From Vibrio sp. FE10 (GTDB lineage: Bacteria > Pseudomonadota > Gammaproteobacteria > Enterobacterales > Vibrionaceae): 64,000 bases of DNA. Made by a program: the position numbers and the translations under genes. Position 1 is the first letter of the stretch; the number at the start of each line of letters is the position of its first letter. The notes under the pieces were generated by a model, which saw nothing but the letters and a program-made list of their open reading frames with translations, was not told where the DNA came from and made no database searches. The stretch is from assembly GCF_030297155.1 (NCBI RefSeq), contig NZ_AP028067.1:2852001-2916000 (forward strand), in the 5' to 3' direction. This document shows positions 16,783 to 24,883 of this stretch, piece by piece.

Positions 16783-18015
16783 TCAGTTATTCATATACCA
16801 GAGGTTTTGATTTTCTACCCAATCATCAATAGCCATAAACAAAGATTTCATTTCTTTATCCCCGTTTGTTTTCGTAACAAACTGCTGAACCATTGCAACA
16901 CTGCCGGTTGGGTTTGTATATTCCGTACCAATAACACCTTGGACTTGATAATCTTCAACTCCTTTAATAGTGCAGGATTTTGGAAGTGACATTAACACTC
17001 CTTTTTTTGGCGGAATTAAGTACCAACCCCAAGTGTCCTCAGGTTCATGTATAACATTTTCAAAATCTGGCTCGAGACCTGCCTGAGCTTGAACATGAAC
17101 CTTCCAAAGGTCAATGTTCATAGAATAATTAATTGTTTCCCAAATTCCTCCACCTCCGCAGCGTGATCCAATTTCACAAAAAACGAATTTTCCATCTTGC
17201 GTTTTCCAAAATTCTGCATGAAATGTAGTTGCATCTGGAGAAGGTAAGTTTTTCAGTACCTTTTCAGTTAGTATTTTTAATGTTCTAAAATCAGCGCTAT
17301 CTTTATCAACGAAAATACTACCTAAAGGTTTATTCACTTGGTAACTAAGACAATCATTGTAATAATAAGATGCCCAAATAAATTTAATTTTACCATCCTG
17401 ATAAAAGCCATCAATATGGTACATTTTCCCGTCAATAAATTCTTCGACTAAGAATTCCTTTCCCTGTTCATAATCAGCTACCACACTCGCTAATTTTTCC
17501 TCTGAACTTATTACTTTCGTACCTATTGAGCCGGCACCATCTACATCTTTGTATACACATGGGAATCCAAAGTCATTAACATGTTCAATTAAATCTACAA
17601 CTGAATTGCCAGATTCCCAAGCTGCCATATCAACTTTATCTTTGAGGTAGGTTTTCATCACTTTTTTGTTTCTATATGCATGCGCTGATAAAAACCTTTG
17701 TCCCGGAATATCAAACATATCCCGTAACTTGCCTACTCGTTCTAAGCCGTGCTCATCTATTCCAATCAAATGAGTAATTCCATGTTCTTTTATTATCTCA
17801 ACGGCTTTTTGTACAACTAAAGAGTTTTTCCTAAAGTTAGTAAAGTAGTGATACTCTTTAAACTTCGATAATATAAACCTTGGTGACACACTCATGTTCT
17901 GATGAATAGACTCTTCACCTATAAGTAAATATAATTCTGTATCATTTCCTTCAAGCCATCTGTAAAAAGGAACACGTTCCAAACAAAATGGAGTAATTAC
18001 GAGTATCTTTCTCAT
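16783..18015 (-). CDS. ATP-grasp ligase, second (upstream) copy
   Basis: The chosen start is ATG 18015 (MRKILVITPF), with AGAAGG seven bases upstream; an in-frame ATG at 18051 has no site. About 410 residues: pre-ATP-grasp domain, PCVYKDVDGAGSIGTKV with ATP lysine and glycine loop, LVEEFIDGKMYHIDGFY, and the metal block TFHAEFW...CEIGSRCGGGGIWE. This is the carboxylate-amine ligase layout. It differs strongly from the other ATP-grasp in the cluster, so it probably handles a different bond. It is separated by 219 bases from the decarboxylase gene, which may carry a second promoter. A/T-rich like the rest of the cluster. Confidence 0.87.
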   Translation of the reverse strand: MRKILVITPFCLERVPFYRWLEGNDTELYLLIGEESIHQNMSVSPRFILSKFKEYHYFTNFRKNSLVVQKAVEIIKEHGITHLIGIDEHGLERVGKLRDMFDIPGQRFLSAHAYRNKKVMKTYLKDKVDMAAWESGNSVVDLIEHVNDFGFPCVYKDVDGAGSIGTKVISSEEKLASVVADYEQGKEFLVEEFIDGKMYHIDGFYQDGKIKFIWASYYYNDCLSYQVNKPLGSIFVDKDSADFRTLKILTEKVLKNLPSPDATTFHAEFWKTQDGKFVFCEIGSRCGGGGIWETINYSMNIDLWKVHVQAQAGLEPDFENVIHEPEDTWGWYLIPPKKGVLMSLPKSCTIKGVEDYQVQGVIGTEYTNPTGSVAMVQQFVTKTNGDKEMKSLFMAIDDWVENQNLWYMNN

Positions 18016-18051
18016 ACGCAAACCTTCTAAAACCTCGGTGTTAGTTATCAA

Positions 18052-18519
18052 AAAATATTTATTAAAATCGAGGATGCTATCGGAAACTCACCCTCCTGTA
18101 ATATGAAATAGCTCTCATTATTTACAGTTCCTCTATCGTAAACTCCATAGGTTTATTTTTTAAATTTGTTGAAGAATTTATCGGATGTCTACTATTATTT
18201 ATCAATTTTAAATTATCATTTTTTAATTTCCATTCGTGGTTTATAACTTAGCTAAAAATATAAATAATAGCACCCATGAAATCACTTAATATTACCGAGT
18301 CAAGGGTGTAAATTAACTGGAGATGCACCTTACACACACTTGTGTTGCTTATCAATGTGTTGCACATCTTTCATTCTGAATAATGTGGCATTTTTCACAA
18401 AACCTGGGTGGATGTTATCAATTATGTCACTATATGTAGCAATCCCGTTTCTTTTGTGATAGAGCCGTAATCATTGTAGATGCTTGATTTTCAATAGAAT
18501 TAGGATCACGCTACGTATC
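18052..18519. other. A/T-rich spacer upstream of the biosynthetic cluster
   Basis: This must contain the promoter of the leftward cluster, but I cannot point to convincing -35/-10 boxes. The last 60 bases before 18520 probably belong to the upstream part of the IS630-type remnant. No gene is apparent and no regulator is encoded nearby. Confidence 0.4.
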
Positions 18520-18608
18520 ATGAAAATTACACTGACTCCTCAACAGAAACGGCAACTCGAACAAATGCAAGACACTGAGCGTGATAGTCGAGTTTGCGAC
18601 CGTATTAA
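18520..18608 (+). pseudogene. IS630-family transposase, N-terminal fragment
   Basis: ATG 18520 begins MKITLTPQQKRQLEQMQDT and continues ERDSRVCDRIKAL, the helix-turn-helix N-terminus of IS630-type transposases. The frame is cut at about 18608 by the left inverted repeat of the IS5-type element, and no downstream half is found to the right of that element. So this is a remnant, not a functional gene. Confidence 0.75.
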
Positions 18609-19662
18609 GGCTTTGTTGCGTAATTCAATGGAACTAAATCAAGAACCTACGATCTGATCAGCTACGTTCACTCTATCTCGTAGCCCTATGCCTAAACCAC
18701 GTTACAAAACAACCAACTGGAAGCAATACAACCAATCACTCATTAACCGTGGTTCTCTGACCTTTTGGATTGATGAAGAAGCAATAAGCGGGTGGGCGCA
18801 AAGCAAACAGAATAAGCGCGGGAGGCCGCGTCGGTTCAGTGATTTAGCTATCACGACAGCACTTATGGTCAAACGAGTTTTTTCTATGCCATTGAGAGCG
18901 CTTCAAGGATTTATCGACTCGATATTTAGGTTAGCTCATGTACCGTTAAGTTGTCCGCATTACACCTGCATCAGTCGTAGAGCCAAGCAAGTTGAGGTTT
19001 CATTTAAGACTAAAGCGAGAGGAGCAATACAGCACCTAGCTATTGATGCTACTGGCCTTAAGGTTTATGGCGAAGGTGAATGGAAAGTCAAAAAACACGG
19101 GACGGATGGCAAGCGTAGAGTCTGGCGAAAGCTTCATATTGCCGTCGATACCAACACTCATGAGATCATTGCCGCCGAGCTAAGTTTATCGACGGTTACA
19201 GATGGAGAAGTACTCCCGAACTTACTGAAACAAACACGCCGAAGTATCCTTGAGGTGTCTGGTGATGGCGCTTACGACACGAGAGCGTGTCACGCTGCTA
19301 TTAAGATTAAGGGGGCCATTGCGCTTATTCCCCCAAGAGAAGGAGCAGCCTTCTGGGAGCGTGGTCACCCTCGAAATATTGCCGTGGGTTGTCAGAAGTT
19401 ATACGGCTCAAATAAGTATTGGAAAGAGCGGTATGGATACCACAAACGTTCACTCTCAGAAACGGCGATGTATCGAGTTAAACAGTTACTAGGAGGACGA
19501 TTGAGCTTAATAAATTATAATGCACAGGTGGGTGAAACTTACGCGATGATAAAAGCGTTGAACAAGCTTACTGGATTAGGTATGCCTGAAACTTGTCGTA
19601 TTGACTAAGAAATACGCGAAATGGGGCTGCTCTGTCTCTAAACTGAATTACGCAACAAAGCC
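18609..19662 (+). mobile_element. IS5-family (IS903-type) insertion sequence
   Basis: Perfect 19-base terminal inverted repeats GGCTTTGTTGCGTAATTCA (18609-18627) and its complement (19644-19662) bound a 1054-bp element with one transposase gene. The 9-base flanks differ (CCGTATTAA left, TCCCGCTTG right), so there is no target duplication. This points to a deletion or recombination at this copy. Confidence 0.93.
18688..19608 (+). CDS. IS5-family transposase
   Basis: 306 residues of the IS5/IS903 group. The N-terminus MPKPRYKTTNWKQYNQSLI and GSLTFWIDEEAI match the family. The DDE residues are visible as AIDATGLKVYGEGEW, SGDGAYDTR and, near the C-terminus, YHKRSLSETAMYRVKQ. The frame is intact and full length, so the enzyme may be active. 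It lies inside perfect terminal repeats. Confidence 0.93.
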   Translation: MPKPRYKTTNWKQYNQSLINRGSLTFWIDEEAISGWAQSKQNKRGRPRRFSDLAITTALMVKRVFSMPLRALQGFIDSIFRLAHVPLSCPHYTCISRRAKQVEVSFKTKARGAIQHLAIDATGLKVYGEGEWKVKKHGTDGKRRVWRKLHIAVDTNTHEIIAAELSLSTVTDGEVLPNLLKQTRRSILEVSGDGAYDTRACHAAIKIKGAIALIPPREGAAFWERGHPRNIAVGCQKLYGSNKYWKERYGYHKRSLSETAMYRVKQLLGGRLSLINYNAQVGETYAMIKALNKLTGLGMPETCRID

Positions 19663-19813
19663 TCCCGCTTGTTGCAGGGATGCGCTTAAATTTAAGAGAG
19701 ATGGAATTGAATATATGGTGTGCTGTAGCCCTGAGACTAAGTCGGAAGAGGACATCGCTAAATGTAAAAGGATATTAAAATTTGAAATTTTATTTCCGTT
19801 CCTTTCGTGTTAA
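19663..19813 (+). pseudogene. 3' fragment of an unidentified gene, right of the IS
   Basis: Directly after the right IS end, a frame reads ACCRDALKFKRDGIEYMVCC then SPETKSEEDIAKCKRILKF to a TAA at 19811-19813. It looks like genuine coding sequence (about 49 residues, several cysteines), but its 5' part is gone and it does not match the IS630 fragment on the left. I cannot name the family. Confidence 0.4.
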
Positions 19814-20477
19814 TAGAGTGGAATGTATGAGAATAAAATTAAATTCAATCAACGTGCCTATCCAAAGAAAATTGTGACAACAAAGTTTGAAACTCACTTT
19901 GGGGCGTGCGACGTGAAGTCGTATGAAGCGCTGTTCACCGCTTAATGTGTGAACCATCTGTATCACCAGATGAACCTAAGGCTCTGAATAAAGTAGCGAG
20001 TCTGACAATGTAACGAAGATTGGCTATTAGCCAATCGGGATCTGAATCGTGAGAGAACGATCCTCCTGATAACCACAATCGGGTGAGTGCTAGGTAGTCA
20101 GTATGATGAACAGAAGTGAATCCGCGTAAAGTGCGTTATGTGATGAAACAGCGGAAGTGGTTAATACGCTGTAGCCAAAAGGCACGAGAGTCGGAAAGAG
20201 ATTGCCCCATGCTCTTTCGTGATCATTGAACTCTTCGCACCATAGCGGGCATCTACCCTGACATTGCGCAACATACGGAACACGGTAAGCCTGTATCACT
20301 CCCTTTGGGAAAGCCTATGTGGCCGATAGTGATGCAGGTATAGGAGGTTGGAAAAAGCGAAGGCTGCATTGTAACGATGCAGATACAGACCTGTGTCTGA
20401 TCACGAAAGTGAGCCCACTTCCGACTGGTCTCCCGTTGCGAGAGAATTTGAAGAACTTTATTCAAGGAGAAACGCAA

Positions 20478-21950
20478 ATGATGATTTCAAAAGAGATTAG
20501 TGCCTCTCCTGACAGCATTCAATGGCAGTCAATCGACTGGAAATCTGTTGAGTCGCACGTATTAAAGCTCCAGATGCGTATCGCAAAGGCAACTCGAGAA
20601 GGTAAACACGGCAAAGTGAAAGCTTTGCAATGGATACTGACTCACTCGCGTTCAGCAAAACTTCTTGCTGTTAAGCGAGTGTCACAAAACAAAGGCAGTA
20701 AAACGCCTGGAATAGATGGTGTTATCTGGAATACAGATACACGCCGCATGAAAGCAGTTAATCAATTGAGTCGAAAAGCTTACCAAGCTAGACCACTCAA
20801 GCGTCTCTATATCCCCAAAAAGAATGGCAAACTTCGACCACTGGGTATCCCGTGCATGATAGACAGAGCGCAACAAGCGCTTCACCTATTAGCGTTAGAG
20901 CCCGTATCGGAAAGCCTTGCAGACCCTAACAGTTACGGTTTTCGACCAAAACGCAGCACGGCTGATGCTATCGGACAGTGTTTCATCTGCCTGAGTCAGA
21001 AGCGTTCAGCGCAATGGGTTCTTGAAGGGGACATCAAAGCCTGTTTCGACAAAATCGGGCATCAATGGCTGATGAATAATGTTGCCGTTGATAAGCGTAT
21101 GTTGGGGCAATGGCTAAAGTCTGGCTTTATAGACAAAGGGCTGTTCTATGACACCAACGAAGGCACGCCTCAAGGTGGGATTATATCCCCAACCTTGATG
21201 TTAATGACGCTCTCTGGTCTCGAACAGCAAATTAAGTCTACCGCTCTCAAAAAGGGAGCAAGAGCCAACTTTATTGGATACGCCGACGATTTCATCGTCA
21301 CTTGCGCTTCAAAGGAAGTGCTTGAGAACGATATCAAACCGTTGATTGCTGACTTCTTAGCTGAACGAGGCTTAACACTCTCCGAAGAGAAAACGCACAT
21401 CACTCACATCAACGATGGCTTTGATTTCCTAGGTTTTAATCATAGGAAGTACAAAGGAAAATTGCTCATTAAGCCGAGTAAATCCAACACGTTAATGTTC
21501 TTAAGTAATCTGCGTGAACTCATCAAAAAGCACGTAACCCTTCCAGTGAATGATCTTATCAAACTGATAAATCCGAAACTCAGGGGATGGTCGAACTACT
21601 ATCGACACTGCGTGGCAAAACAGATATTCGGTTATGTAGGTCACAAACTATTCCATACGTTATGGCACTGGACGAAAAGGCGTCATCCAACAAAGTCTAA
21701 AACTTGGATCGCCCTAAAATACTTCATCAACCGTAAAGGACAATGGCAGTTTCACGGTTGGCAGAAGATCATGGATATGGATTGCCAGTTCAATCTCTTC
21801 CAAATAGCTAAAGTGCCGATAGAAAGACATGTGAAAATCCGAAGTGCAGCGACACCATTTGACCCTCAATACCAAGAGTACTTGGCAAAGAGAAAGTCCA
21901 AAAGGCTAGCCCGTAACTCTTGGAAAGAGCCTGTCCCGACTGCGTTATAA
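20478..21950 (+). CDS. ltrA: group II intron reverse transcriptase/maturase
   Basis: 490 residues from ATG 20478, with AAGGAG about nine bases upstream. RT blocks are visible: KTPGIDGVIW, RPLKRLYIPKKNGKLRPLGIP, SYGFRPKRSTADAI, LEGDIKACFDKIGH, GTPQGGIISPTL and the catalytic FIGYADDFIV. The thumb/maturase (X) domain follows with LINPKLRGWSNYYRHC. No HNH endonuclease motif is clear after it, as in forms that use nicked or replicating DNA to prime. A longer in-frame extension upstream (from 20319) would run into intron RNA structure and is not the start. Confidence 0.93.
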   Translation: MMISKEISASPDSIQWQSIDWKSVESHVLKLQMRIAKATREGKHGKVKALQWILTHSRSAKLLAVKRVSQNKGSKTPGIDGVIWNTDTRRMKAVNQLSRKAYQARPLKRLYIPKKNGKLRPLGIPCMIDRAQQALHLLALEPVSESLADPNSYGFRPKRSTADAIGQCFICLSQKRSAQWVLEGDIKACFDKIGHQWLMNNVAVDKRMLGQWLKSGFIDKGLFYDTNEGTPQGGIISPTLMLMTLSGLEQQIKSTALKKGARANFIGYADDFIVTCASKEVLENDIKPLIADFLAERGLTLSEEKTHITHINDGFDFLGFNHRKYKGKLLIKPSKSNTLMFLSNLRELIKKHVTLPVNDLIKLINPKLRGWSNYYRHCVAKQIFGYVGHKLFHTLWHWTKRRHPTKSKTWIALKYFINRKGQWQFHGWQKIMDMDCQFNLFQIAKVPIERHVKIRSAATPFDPQYQEYLAKRKSKRLARNSWKEPVPTAL

Positions 21951-21986
21951 GTTGCTGGGTATCATTTGATGCCTTTGTGGAGGCTT

Positions 21987-22020
21987 GAGCCTAGTGCAGT
22001 GAAAGTTGCACGCTGGGTTC
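21987..22020 (+). ncRNA. group II intron domain V
   Basis: A 34-base stem-loop GAGCCTAGTGCAGTGAAAG followed by TTGCACGCTGGGTTC, with the GAAA tetraloop region and AGC-type catalytic triad position, matching domain V of bacterial group II introns. It is followed by the domain VI hairpin to 22061. Confidence 0.88.
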
Positions 22021-22061
22021 TTAGGGAGACGGCACTTGGTAACAAGTGTCGTCCACCCGAC

Positions 22062-22401
22062 AAAGACGTGTTTGCCGAGATCGGCGTCACATAATCCGCC
22101 AGACCTGACATTACTCAAAACAGATCAATATTTTTTGTAAATGAACGAGCTTTATTGCCCGCCGATAGTAGGCCTGCACATGCAAAATTGCAGCAGGTAT
22201 GATGCCGGATACTCATCATCGCAGAGTTAAATACCAGTCGGCTTGAGGGGACGTAAATAAGGAGTCTATAGGGTGCGAGAAGGCTTGGCTTATACGTCAC
22301 TATGGGTTTACGCGGATTAACTCGGGGTCGTGATTGGGTCTAAATGGGGCATGAAGCCCCCTTTATTGGCTGGCCGCCGTTGAAGAGGTGGCTTTGACAT
22401 A
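22062..22401. other. 340-base spacer between intron and recombinase genes
   Basis: After the end of the spliced ORF at 22140 I see no gene. A GGGGC(ATGAA)GCCCC hairpin at 22346-22360 may end transcription of the leftward recombinase operon, but it lacks a proper T tract. Confidence 0.4.
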
Positions 22402-22800
22402 TCAAATTTCGCTTTTTATGGCTTTGCCTGTCAGCTCCGCCAGTTGAGCCTCTAACTTACGGGCATAATCGATAAGTCTTACTTCGCGCTCCAGCGCTGC
22501 GTCAAGCTTGGCTTTGCAGTCAGCATACGAGCCTTCGGATTCGATAGCCTTTTTCTTCATGCTGTCGAACTTGCGTTTGGCGACGGTGTTATGCCCGGCA
22601 TCTTGTTTGCGTCGTGCCTGCTGGATCTTCTCAACTAACTCAGGGTGACGCTTCGGTTTGATATAGCCAGAATCAAATCCAGCTTCCTGCGACACAATCG
22701 AATTGGTGATCGGAACACCGAGAAACTTCTGGTTATTTGGCTGCCCTTTAATCAGGCGCTCTAACGCTTCTTCACAACGATCTAAGCCTTTACCCGCCAT
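22402..22800 (-). CDS. small auxiliary recombination protein (Srap / TnpC-like)
   Basis: 132 residues starting at ATG 22800 (MAGKGLDRCEEAL), with GGGAG eight bases upstream; a longer frame to 22833 is less likely. A short helix-turn-helix-like stretch (IVSQEAGFDSGYIKPKRHPEL) is followed by a charged coiled coil to the end. This pattern resembles the TnpC/DUF6262 proteins of Tn554-type elements and the fourth gene (srap) of SE elements. It overlaps the end of the upstream recombinase gene by 11 bases, so it is translationally coupled. I infer it helps recombinase binding or directionality. Confidence 0.7.
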   Translation of the reverse strand: MAGKGLDRCEEALERLIKGQPNNQKFLGVPITNSIVSQEAGFDSGYIKPKRHPELVEKIQQARRKQDAGHNTVAKRKFDSMKKKAIESEGSYADCKAKLDAALEREVRLIDYARKLEAQLAELTGKAIKSEI

Positions 22801-24883
22801 TGAAGGTCTCCCTACGGTTAATTTTGTACTCACGATAATCCTCCAGCGTTCTCAGCTCCGCTGCCAGACTCTTATATTCGCCACTGTCTTTTTCAAACTT
22901 TTTCATATCTTGTTTGATTTCCACAATCAGCGCTTCCACCTTTGACATTTTCGTACTGGAGTCAGGGCAAGTTAAGCAGTGCCCAGCACTGACGTCTCCC
23001 AATACATAATCGTCACAGGGGGTCAGCCCGACGCAGCCACCCACCAAGTTCTCCCGGTACGTCATTTCACCCGCCGCTACTTTTCTCTCGGTTTCGGCTC
23101 TGACTTCGATGATAAATACCTCGTCATCCGGCGTGTCAGCACGCAATCGTTCAATATAACCTCCGCGCTTACCAAATAAACTTTCATCGCCAAGGATTAA
23201 TTCGTTCATTAATTGACCCGCCTTAGCCACATGAATACCGGTTTGCACTTCGTGAATAATGTGGTGATCCGGAAGCACATACTCTCCAGTATCTTCATCA
23301 TATACCCCGAACACCTGAGTTATTTTGTCAAAGCCGTTCGTGTAGTAGCGCGACATCCCTGCACACACATGATGATACTGTCGCCGCAGGGTGGGTAATT
23401 TAACCAACCCAGAGTTTGAGCCGTACATTGCAAGTGAACGTCGGCCTTGGTGGGAAGTCAATGGCCATATCTCTCCCACGCCAAACATAGGATCATCCAT
23501 CCAGTCGCGAGAACCATCAATCGCCGAGAGAAGAGACAGGTCCTTGTCGGTAATAGTGATGTCGGATATCCAGTGACTTATATGACGCTTTCTAAGGTTA
23601 GGGTATGCCACCTGCCCACGCTGTGCCGAGTGGGTAATTACTGTCGGGCTGATGAAGATTTTCTGCTCTGAATAATTCACGCCACAAACAGCAGATAATC
23701 CACGGGCTATTCCCTTAACGATTGTAACTGCCCTTAGCGCCTCTTCAGGTAATAGCCAGCGAGAAACCTTTCGATAGCCAGTGAATTTGGTCGTGGTACT
23801 GATCACGTCAATCATTCGCGCCTCAACGACTACGCCGTCATCACCCTTTCTTTCGGACGTGATCTCCTCTTGCTCAACACAGTTATACTCGATGCGCAGA
23901 GCCTCCTTGTCGCGCATACCAGTGTAGATGTGAATAGTCATTTTTAACAGCGCCTGCACCTTGTGTAACCACATAGTTAAATCCCTGACACTATTGATGT
24001 CGAATGTTTTGGCGAAACCAACTAAGCGGTATTTGCTGAGAGCCTCTGGGAATGTCGGGCGGTAATGAAAATCTAATATGTCTCGCGAATGCCTTTCCTG
24101 AGTTTCCTCTGTACGCCCATAAAACGGATCAGAAAAGCGAGCTATAAACTTTTCAAGCTTCTTTATATGAGGCTCAATCAAGTCCATAGAATCATCGAAG
24201 CGATTCAATAGAGCGACATATATATCCGGCGGTATCGGGGGGTGCTGGTTTACTGTTTTTTCTTCACTGTCAACCTCAATATCTTCGCGAAAGCCCTTGG
24301 GGATCCCAATGCCGGTCTTATTTTCACCGATTGTTTCAAGGTGGGACAACAAGCCTCGAAGTAATCTGATACGCCATTCAGGTATATCTGGTTGCATGAG
24401 ATATTTGGCGATCCACATCTTTGAGCTAAACACATCTCTTAGTGAAAGTGACGTCACAAATGGATTGTCGGAGATCATTTTCAGACAGAAGCAGCTCATG
24501 TGAGACAACAAGCGATAATACAAGTAGAGGGTGCCTATGGTCATGCGCCCTGTGTGCCCAGTTTGACGATAGTACATCAACAGGAATAAGATATACTTCG
24601 TCTCAGCAATCCAGCCCGCTAGCGCTTGTTTCTGCTCCTCATCAAGAGCTTTGCGCCCCACCAACATGTCGAAGTTAATCACAGGCTTATTTACCGGATC
24701 ATACGGAATGAAGCTCCACTTTACCTGATGGTAAACGGCATGAGGCTCGCCCTCAGCGTCCCGACACAATACCAAGTCATTCAGGTTGTCTATACCGTCG
24801 CTACTCGAATACTCGTCAGGCATTAAAGCCGATGGTATGCCTTCCAAGGATAGTTTGAATTTCAGTATTTCATCTGTGCTCAT
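22790..24883 (-). CDS. tyrosine recombinase, third gene (IntB-like)
   Basis: 697 residues from ATG 24883, which overlaps the TGA of the upstream gene (ATGA). The tyrosine recombinase boxes are IYTGMRDKEALRIEY (Arg I), LTSHQGRRSLAMYG (HxxRR) and a tyrosine in MSRYYTNGFDK. A cysteine cluster (GGCVGLTPCDDY...HCLTCP) lies near the C-terminus, perhaps zinc-binding. Much longer than phage integrases (about 350-400 residues), as in the Tn554 TnpB/SE class. It would act with the other two proteins on the element ends. Confidence 0.82.
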   Translation of the reverse strand: MSTDEILKFKLSLEGIPSALMPDEYSSSDGIDNLNDLVLCRDAEGEPHAVYHQVKWSFIPYDPVNKPVINFDMLVGRKALDEEQKQALAGWIAETKYILFLLMYYRQTGHTGRMTIGTLYLYYRLLSHMSCFCLKMISDNPFVTSLSLRDVFSSKMWIAKYLMQPDIPEWRIRLLRGLLSHLETIGENKTGIGIPKGFREDIEVDSEEKTVNQHPPIPPDIYVALLNRFDDSMDLIEPHIKKLEKFIARFSDPFYGRTEETQERHSRDILDFHYRPTFPEALSKYRLVGFAKTFDINSVRDLTMWLHKVQALLKMTIHIYTGMRDKEALRIEYNCVEQEEITSERKGDDGVVVEARMIDVISTTTKFTGYRKVSRWLLPEEALRAVTIVKGIARGLSAVCGVNYSEQKIFISPTVITHSAQRGQVAYPNLRKRHISHWISDITITDKDLSLLSAIDGSRDWMDDPMFGVGEIWPLTSHQGRRSLAMYGSNSGLVKLPTLRRQYHHVCAGMSRYYTNGFDKITQVFGVYDEDTGEYVLPDHHIIHEVQTGIHVAKAGQLMNELILGDESLFGKRGGYIERLRADTPDDEVFIIEVRAETERKVAAGEMTYRENLVGGCVGLTPCDDYVLGDVSAGHCLTCPDSSTKMSKVEALIVEIKQDMKKFEKDSGEYKSLAAELRTLEDYREYKINRRETFNGG

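Larger units (their letters stand above)
19906..22061 (+). mobile_element. group II intron (complete, with reverse transcriptase)
   Basis: The element begins GTGCGACGTGAAG, the conserved GUGYG 5' end, runs through about 570 bases of structured RNA into the RT gene, and ends with domain V (21987-22020), a domain VI hairpin (GGCACTTG...CAAGTGTC) and GAC at 22059-22061, agreeing with the RAY 3' end. The 5' exon ends CACTTTGGGGC. All parts needed for splicing and mobility seem present. This is a retrotransposable intron, not a retron or DGR. Boundaries are inferred from consensus. Confidence 0.88.
19823..22140 (+). pseudogene. small ORF interrupted by the group II intron
   Basis: ATG 19823 starts MYENKIKFNQRAYPKKIVTT. 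If the intron 19906-22061 is removed, the frame continues through FETHFGAKTCLPRSASHN to a TAA at 22138-22140, giving 53 residues. The intron sits in the middle of a coherent frame, so splicing could restore a small protein. The family is unknown and the frame may be fortuitous. Confidence 0.3.

Noticed and set aside
8795..18015. NIS-type siderophore cluster (vibrioferrin, aerobactin or desferrioxamine like)
   Set aside because: The N-hydroxylase and decarboxylase fit, but no IucA/IucC synthetase, acyltransferase, TonB receptor or periplasmic binding protein is present. A chelator cannot be excluded but is not the known type.
20478..21950. Retron or diversity-generating element reverse transcriptase
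   Set aside because: The RT is framed by a GUGYG end, domain V and domain VI, and has the maturase domain, so it is a group II intron. The 153-bp array is 15 kb away.
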